A stretch of DNA of 64,000 nucleotides from Pseudomonas urmiensis (GTDB lineage: Bacteria > Pseudomonadota > Gammaproteobacteria > Pseudomonadales > Pseudomonadaceae). Below are positions 54,032 to 61,502 of this stretch, in pieces (position 1 is the first letter of the stretch; each line of letters begins with the position of its first letter). Made by a program: the position numbers and the translations under genes. The stretch spans positions 1,617,001 through 1,681,000 of the forward strand of contig NZ_JABWRE020000001.1 of assembly GCF_014268815.2 (NCBI RefSeq), in the 5' to 3' direction. Under the pieces are notes generated by a model. The model was not told the DNA's origin. It saw only the letters and a list, made by a program, of their open reading frames with translations, and made no database searches.

Positions 54032-54055
54032 TGAATATCATGATGCTGATATTCA
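54032..54055. promoter_or_regulatory. Operator-like inverted repeat, argC / LysR
   Basis: TGAATATCA (54032-54040), TGATGC, TGATATTCA (54047-54055): perfect 9-bp arms with 6-base spacer. It lies 64 bases before argC and just upstream of the LysR start, the standard place for shared control of a divergent pair. Confidence 0.7.
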
Positions 54056-54074
54056 TTAATTCTGAATGTTAGCC

Positions 54075-54956
54075 ATGCGTGAAATCAGCCTCGACCGTCT
54101 ACGCACCCTGGTGGTAATTGCCGACCTCGGCTCGTTCGCCCAAGCCGCCCGCCGGCTCAACCTGGCGCCACCGACCATCAGCCTGCACGTCGCTGAACTT
54201 GAGGCGCGCGTCGGTGCGCCGTTGCTCACGCGCACCCGTGGTCAGGTGCGGCCGACTGCAGTCGGTGAGACCTTGCTGGAGCGCGCCCGACGCCTGCTGG
54301 CCGATGCCGACCTGGCGCTGGATGAGGTGCGTCGGCAGGTCGAGGGCCTGACCGGGCGGGTGCGCCTGGGCGCCTCGACCGGGGCCATCGCCCATTTGCT
54401 GCCGCAGGCACTGCAGGTGTTGCGGGTCGAGCATCCTGGAATCGATGTACAGGTACAGGTGCTGACCTCTGGGGCGTCCTTGGCACGGTTGCGCGAGGGC
54501 AGCCTGGATATCGGCCTGGTCGCCTTGCCTCAGCTCGCCGGCCGTGGCGTGCGGATCACGCCGTGGCGACGCGACCCGATCATGGCCTACGTACCCAGCG
54601 ACTGGCACCCGCCTGCACGGGTTACACCGGCGTGGCTGGCGCAGCGGGCGTTGATTCTCAATGACAGCGGTACCCAGCTGTCGCGGGTCACCTCGGAGTG
54701 GTTTGCCGCGGCGGGCTTGTACCCAGAGGCGCGGATCGAGCTGAATTTCAACGATGCGATCAAGAGCCTGGTGGCGGCGGGGTATGGCGCGACCCTGTTG
54801 CCGCAGGAAGGGGAGGCCGCCGAGTTGTATCGGCGGGTAACGCGCAGGCCAGTGCGGCCGGGGTTGTGGCGCCAGCTTGGGATAGCCTGCCGCGAGGGTG
54901 AGGTGGAGCGCGCCACGGGGTATGTGTTGCAGGCTTTGCAGCGGCTGCGCCAGTAA
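54075..54956 (+). CDS. LysR-family regulator divergent from argC
   Basis: A 293-residue LysR protein with helix-turn-helix (about 5-62; GSFAQAARRLNLAPPTISLH) and effector domain (about 88-290). ATG 54075 is preferred; ATG 54066 would add three residues, and neither has a clear ribosome-binding site. The perfect 9-bp inverted repeat upstream and the divergent type 2 argC make argC its likely target. It is convergent with the tautomerase gene. Confidence 0.88.
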   Translation: MREISLDRLRTLVVIADLGSFAQAARRLNLAPPTISLHVAELEARVGAPLLTRTRGQVRPTAVGETLLERARRLLADADLALDEVRRQVEGLTGRVRLGASTGAIAHLLPQALQVLRVEHPGIDVQVQVLTSGASLARLREGSLDIGLVALPQLAGRGVRITPWRRDPIMAYVPSDWHPPARVTPAWLAQRALILNDSGTQLSRVTSEWFAAAGLYPEARIELNFNDAIKSLVAAGYGATLLPQEGEAAELYRRVTRRPVRPGLWRQLGIACREGEVERATGYVLQALQRLRQ

Positions 54957-54961
54957 GATTG

Positions 54962-54982
54962 TGGCGCAGCCGCGCGGCGCCA
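54962..54982. terminator. GC-rich hairpin between convergent genes
   Basis: TGGCGC (54962-54967) and GCGCCA (54977-54982) with internal GC complementarity between LysR and tautomerase genes. Short stem, moderate support. Confidence 0.4.
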
Positions 54983-54985
54983 AAC

Positions 54986-55192
54986 TCAACCTCGCTCGCG
55001 CTGGCGCAGCGCCGTGACCGTCTCCCCGGCAACCCCCCAATTATCGGTAGGTACCTCCTCAATAACCACAAAAGTGCTCGCAGGCGGCTTGTTCAAAACC
55101 TGTTGCAACAGCAGCGTCGTACCTTCGATCAATTGGCGCTTGTGTTCGGCGGTCACGCCTTCATCGGTGATGCGGATATGCACATAAGGCAT
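54986..55192 (-). CDS. 4-Oxalocrotonate tautomerase-like protein
   Basis: A 68-residue tautomerase-superfamily protein. After removal of Met the catalytic Pro-1 is present (MPYVHIRITDEGVTAEHKRQ). The short C-terminus (VVIEEVPTDNWGVAGETVTA) fits 4-OT-like small tautomerases. ATG 55192 rather than 55207 places proline directly after Met as the family requires. It lies 23 bases after the SDR gene on the same strand and is probably co-transcribed; such pairs suggest turnover of an enol/keto compound. Confidence 0.9.
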   Translation of the reverse strand: MPYVHIRITDEGVTAEHKRQLIEGTTLLLQQVLNKPPASTFVVIEEVPTDNWGVAGETVTALRQRERG

Positions 55193-55215
55193 GGTGATTC
55201 TCCTCAACCTTGTGT

Positions 55216-55950
55216 TCAGTGCCAGGTGCCGGCAGTACTGCCGCCATCGACCGGCAGAATGACGCCGCTGACAAAGCGTGCATCGCTCAGGTACAGCACT
55301 GCATCCACCACATCCTGCGCGGTACCGGTCCGGCCGCTGGGCGACAGGCCGCCAAGCTCCTCAATGGTGTCGCCATGCATCGGCGTGGCGATGATCCCCG
55401 GTGCGACCGCATTGACCTGCACGCCGCTGCCCGCCAACTCCAGGGCCAGGCCTTTGACCGCCTGGTTCAGGCCGCCCTTGATCAACACCGGCAGCAGGGC
55501 CGGAACCCGGGTGTCGGGCTGTAGGGCAATCGAGGCGGTGATGGCGATGATCTGCCCGTGGCCTTGCTCGGCCATGATCCGGGCTGCTGCCTGCGCTGGG
55601 TAGAAGAAGCCCTTGAGGTTGGTGCCGATCAGCGCGTCGAGGTCGCTCTCGGTGTACTCGGCAATTGGCTTGGCAATGAAGATCCCGGCGTTGTTGATCA
55701 GGATGTCGATCTGGCCGAAGGCTTGTCGTGCGCTGTCGAACAGGCGCTGGGCGGTGGCTGGCAGGGCGATGTCACCGGCGACTGTGACAAAGCGCGCTGG
55801 ATGGCCAAGGCGCGCGGCGGCCTCGTCCAGTCGCGCTTGGGTGCGGGCATTGCCGACCACGTTATCGCCGCGTTCGAGGAAGGCCTGGGCGAGGGCGAAG
55901 CCCAGGCCGCTGGATGCGCCGGTGATGATGACGGTGGCTGGGGTGTTCAT
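55216..55950 (-). CDS. SDR-family protein lacking the catalytic tyrosine
   Basis: A 244-residue short-chain dehydrogenase/reductase fold. The dinucleotide motif TGASSGLG (10-17) and NNAG (86-89) are intact, and S140 and K158 are in place, but the position four residues before K158 is proline (P154) instead of the catalytic tyrosine (PVLIK for Y-x-x-x-K). The family may use another acid or be non-redox. It is followed by a tautomerase and is divergent from a LysR gene, so it probably takes part in the same small unit. Confidence 0.88.
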   Translation of the reverse strand: MNTPATVIITGASSGLGFALAQAFLERGDNVVGNARTQARLDEAAARLGHPARFVTVAGDIALPATAQRLFDSARQAFGQIDILINNAGIFIAKPIAEYTESDLDALIGTNLKGFFYPAQAAARIMAEQGHGQIIAITASIALQPDTRVPALLPVLIKGGLNQAVKGLALELAGSGVQVNAVAPGIIATPMHGDTIEELGGLSPSGRTGTAQDVVDAVLYLSDARFVSGVILPVDGGSTAGTWH

Positions 55951-56017
55951 GTGGGCAATCTCCAAGTCAATGAGCCGGGGCTCGGTGTGGAGATGACTTT
56001 AAACAGCAATGCCGGCT

Positions 56018-56045
56018 TGAAAAATGAGCCGTATGGCATTTCAAT
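56018..56045. promoter_or_regulatory. Imperfect dyad in the SDR / LysR region
   Basis: TTGAAAAATG (56018-56027) and CATTTCAA (56038-56045) form an inverted pair with a two-base bulge around a 10-base centre. It lies between divergent SDR and LysR genes. Confidence 0.35.
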
Positions 56046-56074
56046 CTATACATCATGTAATTAATTGAGCTGTG

Positions 56075-56986
56075 ATGACCCGTCATTTCGATGATCTGCA
56101 ACTGGGTAGCCTGGAGTTGTTCTGTCTAGCCGCCGACAGCGGCAGCTTCACGGCCGCCGCCACTGAAGCGGGGGTGACGCCGGCAGCGGTGAGCCGCAGT
56201 GTGGCCCGCTTGGAGGAGCGACTGGGCGTGCGCCTGTTCGTGCGTACCACCCGCCAGATGCGTTTGTCCGAGGCCGGGCAGGCCTATTACCAGCAGTGTC
56301 GCCAAGCGCTTGGGCAACTGCTGGAGGCCGAGCGCCAGGTGGCGGGTGGTCAGCTTGAGCCCAGTGGCCGCCTGCGCGTCAGTGCGCCGACGCCTTACGC
56401 CCATCACCGCCTGCTGCCGCTGCTGCCGGGGTTTGCTCAGCGCTACCCCCAGGTGCAGGTGGACATTCACGTCAGCAACCGCAACGTCGACTTGGTCGAG
56501 GAGGGTTTTGACCTGGCCATACGCGGGCGCGAGCCTGCCGATTCCAGGCTGGTCGCGCGGCGCCTTGAGCAGGCCGAGTTGGTGGTTGTCGGCACGCCAG
56601 GCTATCTGGCCAGGGCAGGCGTGCCGCAAGTGCCGGAAGATCTGCGCGAGCACGACTGCATTCAGTTCGAGATCCCCAGCTCCGGTCGCCGGGCGAGCTG
56701 GAGCTTTCGCCGCGATGGGCAGGCGTTCGAACTGGAAACCTCAGGCCAGTGCACCTGCCTGGGGGATTTTCTCGCCACCACCACCCTGGTGCGCCACGGC
56801 GCCGGGCTGATGCAGGCGTATCGCTTCACCGTGCAGGAGGCGCTCGACAGCGGCGAGTTGCAGGAGGTGCTAGCTGAGTTCGGCGGCACCTGGCGACCGT
56901 TCATGCTGATCTACCCGCATGCCCGCCATATGCCCTCGCGGCTGCGCGTGTTCATCGATTATCTGCTTGCCCAGAGCCGCGACTAA
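56075..56986 (+). CDS. LysR-family regulator divergent from the SDR gene
   Basis: A 303-residue LysR protein of the group typified by GSFTAAATEAGVTPAAVSRS in the helix-turn-helix and RLRVSAPTPYAHHRLLPLLP at the start of the effector domain. Such regulators usually control a divergent oxidoreductase gene, here the SDR/tautomerase pair. ATG 56075 is preferred over the GTG at 56072. Single gene. Confidence 0.88.
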   Translation: MTRHFDDLQLGSLELFCLAADSGSFTAAATEAGVTPAAVSRSVARLEERLGVRLFVRTTRQMRLSEAGQAYYQQCRQALGQLLEAERQVAGGQLEPSGRLRVSAPTPYAHHRLLPLLPGFAQRYPQVQVDIHVSNRNVDLVEEGFDLAIRGREPADSRLVARRLEQAELVVVGTPGYLARAGVPQVPEDLREHDCIQFEIPSSGRRASWSFRRDGQAFELETSGQCTCLGDFLATTTLVRHGAGLMQAYRFTVQEALDSGELQEVLAEFGGTWRPFMLIYPHARHMPSRLRVFIDYLLAQSRD

Positions 56987-57127
56987 CTACGCACTGCCGT
57001 CTGGCCGAAGGCCATTGCTGGCAAGCGCTGCACGACTATGCTTTTCGCTGTGCCTGAGGGGCCGCAGCGCGCCCCAGGTAGTCAGCAGTACGCCAGTAGT
57101 CCCGGTTTTTTCCCAGGAGACCTCTCC

Positions 57128-57394
57128 ATGAAATCCATGACACTGTTTGTGATTGCATCTGTTCTGAGTGTTGCCGCGGTTGCCCAGGATGGCCCGGCGG
57201 AAAACTGCGAGGCCAAGATCAAGGATCTGGAATCCATCCACTCCGCCGACGGCGCGGCGCTGCATGGCGGCAAGGTCGATGAGTTTCGCGCCCTGCTCAA
57301 ACAGGCCAAGGAAGCCCAGATGGCTGGCGACATGCAGAAGTGCCAGGCCTCGGCCGACCGCGCCAAGACCATCTACAACACCGCGCGCGGCAAG
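57128..57394 (+). CDS. Small periplasmic protein, unknown
   Basis: An 88-residue protein with a signal peptide (about 1-19, MKSMTLFVIASVLSVAAVAQ). The mature part is helical and charged, with two cysteines (ENCEAKIKDLES and MQKCQASADRA) that may pair, giving a two-helix hairpin. The ATG follows CAGGAGACC. The frame closes with a TAG stop at 57395-57397. I do not recognise a named family. Confidence 0.72.
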
Positions 57395-57408
57395 TAGCGC
57401 TAATGCCG

Positions 57409-57443
57409 CTGCAGCGTCGCTGGGCATTTCGGCGGCGCTGCAG
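57409..57443. terminator. Hairpin after the small periplasmic gene
   Basis: CTGCAGCG (57409-57416) and CGCTGCAG (57436-57443) flank a 19-base loop. Position fits a terminator, but there is no T-run. Confidence 0.35.
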
Positions 57444-57486
57444 TCTCCTGTAAGCTCGCCCTTTGCCGACTTCCACGAGACTGCGC

Positions 57487-58185
57487 ATGAACCCGGCCAA
57501 GCCCATCCTCGACAGCCTGCTCACCGGCGTTGCCGTGCCGTTTACCCGCCCCGGCTCACGCAGCGGTATCGACAAACAGCAGCGCCAGGGCCGGTTGAAA
57601 GTGACCTCGCTCGGCATCGAAGGCGATGAGCAAGGCGACTTACGGGTGCATGGCGGGGTCGAAAAAGCCATTCATCATTACCCACGCGATCACTATCCAG
57701 ACTGGCTGGCCGAACTGGGTGAACATGCACTGTTGAAACAGCCGGGGGCGTTTGGCGAAAACTTCAGCAGCGTCGGTTGGCGCGAGGCGGATGTCTGCCT
57801 GGGGGATCGCATTCGCGTAGGCACGGCCTTGTTGGAAATCTCCCAAGGGCGCATGCCGTGCTGGAAACTCAATGATCGATTCGACGTCGCGCAGATCGCC
57901 TTGCGGGTGCAGCAGAGTGGGCGGACCGGCTGGTACTACCGGGTGTTGGAGGAGGGTGAGGTCGAGGCGGGAGATGAACTGCACTTGGTCGAGCGACCCT
58001 ATGCCGACTGGTCGGTCGCGCGGCTATCGGCGGTGTTGTTCGACAAGCGCCTGGAGACCGAGCTGCTCAGCCAATGCCTGGCATTGCCGCTGGTGCCGTC
58101 CTGGCGCAAGACCTTGCAGCGGCGCCTGGAACAGCGTCAGGTCGAAGACTGGGGCTCGCGCCTGGAGGGCCAGCCGCGTGTCTGA
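57487..58185 (+). CDS. MOSC-domain protein (YiiM-like)
   Basis: A 232-residue MOSC protein with the motif IEGDEQGDLRVHGGVEKAIH, the conserved GAFGENF and cysteine C125 in GRMPCWKLN, which in related enzymes coordinates the molybdenum cofactor. A short C-terminal 3-alpha segment (about 165-225) matches YiiM. YiiM-like proteins reduce N-hydroxylated bases such as 6-hydroxylaminopurine. ATG 57487 begins MNPAKPILDS; it is followed 35 bases later by a 5'-nucleotidase gene, which suits nucleotide-related functions. Confidence 0.9.
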   Translation: MNPAKPILDSLLTGVAVPFTRPGSRSGIDKQQRQGRLKVTSLGIEGDEQGDLRVHGGVEKAIHHYPRDHYPDWLAELGEHALLKQPGAFGENFSSVGWREADVCLGDRIRVGTALLEISQGRMPCWKLNDRFDVAQIALRVQQSGRTGWYYRVLEEGEVEAGDELHLVERPYADWSVARLSAVLFDKRLETELLSQCLALPLVPSWRKTLQRRLEQRQVEDWGSRLEGQPRV

Positions 58186-58220
58186 ACGGCTGTGCACGCT
58201 CATCGCAAAAGGAATGCCCC

Positions 58221-59222
58221 ATGGCTTATGAAATTGACGACCGCCTGGTGATTGGCGTGGCCTCGAGCGCGGTGTTCGACCTCAGTGCCTGCGATGCGGT
58301 GTTTCGCCACGAAGGCGAGGCGCAGTATCGCCTGTACCAGCAGCAGAACATGCACGTGCCGCTGGCGCGCGGCATTGCCTATCCGTTCATCAAGCGTCTG
58401 TTGGCGCTCAATGACCTGTGCGCCGACCCGCAAGACCCGCTGGTAGAGGTGGTGCTTTTGTCGCAGAACGACCCCGATACCGGGCTGCGGGTCATGAAGA
58501 CCATCGAGCATTACGGCTTGAACATGACCCGCGCCATCTTCATGCAGGGGCGTTCGCCTTACGAGTACATTCCGGCGTTGAACATTGCCTTGTTCCTGTC
58601 CGCCGACAAACAGCATGTGGACGCCGCGATCCAGGCCGGCTATCCGGCCGGGCAGGTGCTCGATTCGCAGTTCGATGACGATGAAAGCGATGACGGCCTG
58701 CGCATCGCTTTCGACTTCGATGGCGTGCTGGCTGGCGATGAATCAGAAGCGGTGATGCAGCGCGATGGCCTGCTGGGCTTTCATGCCCATGAAGTGACCA
58801 ACGTCACCCAGCCGCATAACCCAGGGCCGCTCAAGGAGTTTTTCGTGCGTATTGCGCGGATCCAGGCGGCCGAGGAGCAGTACAAGCTGGAGCACCCCGG
58901 TTACGCCAATCGTCTGCGCGTGTCGATCGTCACCGCGCGCAACGCACCGTCGCACGAGCGTGCGCTCAATACCCTCAAGAGCTGGGGCGTGATGGCCAAC
59001 GATGCGTTCTTCCTCGGCGGCATCGAGAAGCGCCGGGTGTTGCAGGTGCTCAAGCCGCATATCTTTTTCGACGACCAGTCGGGTCATCTGAGCGGCACAC
59101 GCACTGTAGTGCCTTCGGTCCATGTGCCGTTCGGGGTGACTAACCAGCCGCTCGCGGCCTCAGAACCAGCGGTCGTTGCGCTTGCGGCCGCGGGTCAGGG
59201 CCGGCAGGATCAGGCCCAGTAG
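58221..59222 (+). CDS. 5'-Nucleotidase (cytosolic NT5C1-like family)
   Basis: A 333-residue protein of the 5'-nucleotidase family (Pfam 5-nucleotidase). The HAD-like catalytic motif is FDFDGVLAGDESE (about residues 170-182, with D171 and D173), and the later RVSIVTARNAPSHERALNTL and FFDDQSGHL complete the fold. It dephosphorylates nucleoside monophosphates in the cytoplasm. The ATG follows AAAAGGAATG. The 3' end overlaps the convergent SH3b gene by 63 bases, making the last ~20 residues also antisense to that gene. Confidence 0.9.
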   Translation: MAYEIDDRLVIGVASSAVFDLSACDAVFRHEGEAQYRLYQQQNMHVPLARGIAYPFIKRLLALNDLCADPQDPLVEVVLLSQNDPDTGLRVMKTIEHYGLNMTRAIFMQGRSPYEYIPALNIALFLSADKQHVDAAIQAGYPAGQVLDSQFDDDESDDGLRIAFDFDGVLAGDESEAVMQRDGLLGFHAHEVTNVTQPHNPGPLKEFFVRIARIQAAEEQYKLEHPGYANRLRVSIVTARNAPSHERALNTLKSWGVMANDAFFLGGIEKRRVLQVLKPHIFFDDQSGHLSGTRTVVPSVHVPFGVTNQPLAASEPAVVALAAAGQGRQDQAQ

Positions 59223-59810
59223 CAGGCCGGCGCCGGCAATGCTGCCGCCGTAGACCATGTAGCGCATCATCACTTGCTTGTTCTCGTCACCCAGGCGCGC
59301 CTGGGTGTCGCGCAGGCTCGACTGGGCCTGGTCGAGCTGCTCGTTGAGGCCTTTGTTGCGCTTTTCCAGCTCATCGATCAGCGCCTTGCGCGAATCCAAC
59401 GTTTCCTGCATGCCTTGAACGCGGGCTTTCCAGCTGTCATCGATGGTCTTGAGCTGTTCGGACAGCTGCGCCACTTCGCTATCGAGCTGTGGCAAGCGCT
59501 CAGCTTGGCCAGGAACGGCTTGCAGGTCGCTGTTTAGAATCCACACCAGATCGCCGCTCTGGCCGCGCACCTGGCTGTACTCGCCCTGGCTGCCGATCAA
59601 GGTGACCTTTTGCCCCGCCTTGAGGGTGCCGACGATGCGATGGCCGTTGGTCGGGCCACTGCGCACGTAGGTGCTCAGGCTGTCGCTGACCCAGCGCGCA
59701 TCACTGCTCGGTTGTTCGGCATGCACAGGAGCGGCGAGGGCGATAAGGGCGGCAATCAGGCTGCCACGCAGGGCAGGGAGGGCAGGCGGGGTTGGGCGGG
59801 ATTCAGGCAT
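59160..59810 (-). CDS. SH3b-domain membrane protein with coiled coil (TIGR04211-like)
   Basis: A 216-residue envelope protein: signal sequence (to about 31, ending PVHAEQ), SH3b domain (about 40-95; WVSDSLSTYVRSGPTNGHRI), coiled coil (about 105-175) and C-terminal membrane helix (about 182-205) with a basic tail RGRKRNDRWF. The layout matches YgiM-like proteins. The start at 59810 is not strongly supported by a ribosome site. It is convergent and overlapping with the 5'-nucleotidase gene. Confidence 0.88.
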   Translation of the reverse strand: MPESRPTPPALPALRGSLIAALIALAAPVHAEQPSSDARWVSDSLSTYVRSGPTNGHRIVGTLKAGQKVTLIGSQGEYSQVRGQSGDLVWILNSDLQAVPGQAERLPQLDSEVAQLSEQLKTIDDSWKARVQGMQETLDSRKALIDELEKRNKGLNEQLDQAQSSLRDTQARLGDENKQVMMRYMVYGGSIAGAGLLLGLILPALTRGRKRNDRWF

Positions 59811-59976
59811 GTTGGTCTTCGCTGAAACTGGACAGAAGCAGGCCCGGTGAATGGACCCATGAACCGGTCGGTGAATTGACCGTCAGCGAAAGACCGTTTT
59901 TTTCAAGGCAGGTTCACTGCTCAGCGTAGGAAATGTCAGCAGAGTGTTGCGGAATCGTACAAGCACGGCGGGCTGG

Positions 59977-60009
59977 CCTCATCGCGGGACACGTCGCAGC
60001 GATGAGGCC
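59977..60009. repeat. REP-like dyad
   Basis: GCCTCATCGCGGGACACGTC near 59976-59995 ends in GCAGCGATGAGGCC, so CCTCATCGC and GCGATGAGG form a 9-bp inverted repeat. It is a degenerate REP unit between the SH3b and ppnN genes. Confidence 0.5.
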
Positions 60010-60025
60010 AGTGAAGGCGCTACAA

Positions 60026-60047
60026 CTATCAGGTCACGACCTGATAG
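60026..60047. terminator. Hairpin straddling the ppnN stop codon
   Basis: CTATCAGGT (60026-60034), CACG, ACCTGATAG (60039-60047). The ppnN stop TGA (minus strand, 60029-60031) lies inside the stem, and on the minus strand the stem is followed by TTGTAG. A terminator built over the stop codon is the likely role. Confidence 0.5.
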
Positions 60048-61402
60048 CAAGGCACATAAGCCGCCCCACCCGGCAACTTCATCCGGTGCTGATCAACGAA
60101 CGCCTGCAGCAGCCGTCCGAGCGGATCGAGCACCGCACTGTCACCGCGAATCTGATAGGGCCCATGCTCCTCGATCAGGCGGATGCCGTTGTCCTTGACG
60201 TTACCGGCAACGATCCCGGAGAACGCCCGGCGCAAGTTGGCCGCCAGCTCATGCGCCGGCAGCTCACGGCGCAGGGCCAGGTTGGCCATGTTCTCGTGGG
60301 TTGGATCGAACGGACGCTGGAAGCCTTCTTCGATCTTCAACAGCCAGTTGAAGTGGAATGCATCGTTACGCTCACGGCGGAACTGCTTGACTGCCTTGAG
60401 CCCCTCGACCATTTGCCGGGCGACTTCGGCCGGGTCATCGATGATGATCTGGTAGTGCTGCTGGGCCGCTTCGCCCAGGGTCGCGCCGACGAAGGCGTGC
60501 AACTGCTGCAGATAGGCCTCCGCACTGCGTGGGCCGGTCAGCACGACCGGGAATGGCAAGTCGTGGTTGTCCGGGTGCATGAGAATGCCCAGCAGGTAGA
60601 GGAACTCTTCTGCCGTACCGGCGCCGCCGGGGAAGATGATGATGCCGTGGCCGACCCGCACGAAGGCTTCCAGACGCTTCTCGATATCGGGCAGGATCAC
60701 CAGCTCGTTGACGATCGGGTTGGGCGCTTCGGCGGCAATGATGCCCGGCTCGGTCAGGCCCAGGTAGCGGCTGCCATGCATGCGCTGCTTGGCGTGGGCA
60801 ATGGTGGCGCCCTTCATCGGCCCCTTCATCACGCCTGGACCGCAGCCGGTGCAGACGTCCAGCTTGCGCAGGCCCAGCTCGTGGCCGACCTTCTTGGTGT
60901 ACTGGTATTCCTCGGTGCTGATCGAGTGACCGCCCCAGCACACGACCATCTTCGGCTCCACGCCCGGGCGCAGGGTGCGGGCGTTGCGCAGCAGGTGGAA
61001 GACGTAGTCGGTGATGCCCTGGGAGCTTTCCAGGTCGATGCGCTGGCTGGCCAGCTCGCTTTCGGTGTAGACGATATCGCGCAGGGCGCTGAACAGCATT
61101 TCACGGGTGCTGGCGATCATCTCGCCATCGACGAAGGCATCGGCTGGGGCGTTGAGCAGCTCCAGGCGTACTCCGCGATCTTGCTGATGGATACGGACTT
61201 CGAAGTCTTTGTAGGCTTCAAGGATGGTCTTGGCGTTGTCGACATGCGCGCCGGTGTTGAGGATTGCCAGGGCGCATTGACGGAACAGGGTGTAGAGACT
61301 GCCGGTACCGACTTCACTCAGTTGCTGGACTTCACGTTGCGACAGCGTTTCGAGGCTGCCTTTGGGGCTGACGGATGCATTGATTACATTGCGTTGGGGC
61401 AT
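60029..61402 (-). CDS. ppnN: Pyrimidine/purine nucleotide 5'-monophosphate nucleosidase PpnN
   Basis: A 457-residue PpnN (YgdH) enzyme. The central LOG-like Rossmann domain (about 145-335) carries the nucleotide motif PGGAGTAEE (about 254-262) and an N-terminal ppGpp-binding region; the C-terminal domain (about 340-457) is the PpnN extension. It cleaves nucleoside monophosphates to base and ribose 5-phosphate and is stimulated by (p)ppGpp in E. coli. ATG 61402 follows AGGAAAG. It lies about 800 bases from the 5'-nucleotidase gene. Confidence 0.93.
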   Translation of the reverse strand: MPQRNVINASVSPKGSLETLSQREVQQLSEVGTGSLYTLFRQCALAILNTGAHVDNAKTILEAYKDFEVRIHQQDRGVRLELLNAPADAFVDGEMIASTREMLFSALRDIVYTESELASQRIDLESSQGITDYVFHLLRNARTLRPGVEPKMVVCWGGHSISTEEYQYTKKVGHELGLRKLDVCTGCGPGVMKGPMKGATIAHAKQRMHGSRYLGLTEPGIIAAEAPNPIVNELVILPDIEKRLEAFVRVGHGIIIFPGGAGTAEEFLYLLGILMHPDNHDLPFPVVLTGPRSAEAYLQQLHAFVGATLGEAAQQHYQIIIDDPAEVARQMVEGLKAVKQFRRERNDAFHFNWLLKIEEGFQRPFDPTHENMANLALRRELPAHELAANLRRAFSGIVAGNVKDNGIRLIEEHGPYQIRGDSAVLDPLGRLLQAFVDQHRMKLPGGAAYVPCYQVVT

Positions 61403-61474
61403 CTAAGTCTTTCCTGTGCATGTAAAACTCCTACTTAGCCAACACCATACCGACAATTTTGCGCCGCAACGAGA

Positions 61475-61496
61475 GGGGCAGGGAAAAACCTGCCCC
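61475..61496. terminator. Terminator after the YeiH gene
   Basis: GGGGCAGG (61475-61482), GAAAAA loop, CCTGCCCC (61489-61496): perfect 8-bp arms 7 bases after the stop of the minus-strand YeiH gene at 61503. Confidence 0.6.
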
Positions 61497-61502
61497 CGTT
61501 GA

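Noticed and set aside
59933-61438. 501-codon plus-strand open frame
   Set aside because: It is antisense to ppnN, whose motifs and start site are clear. The translation is rich in low-complexity Ala/Gly/Gln/Leu and resembles no protein.
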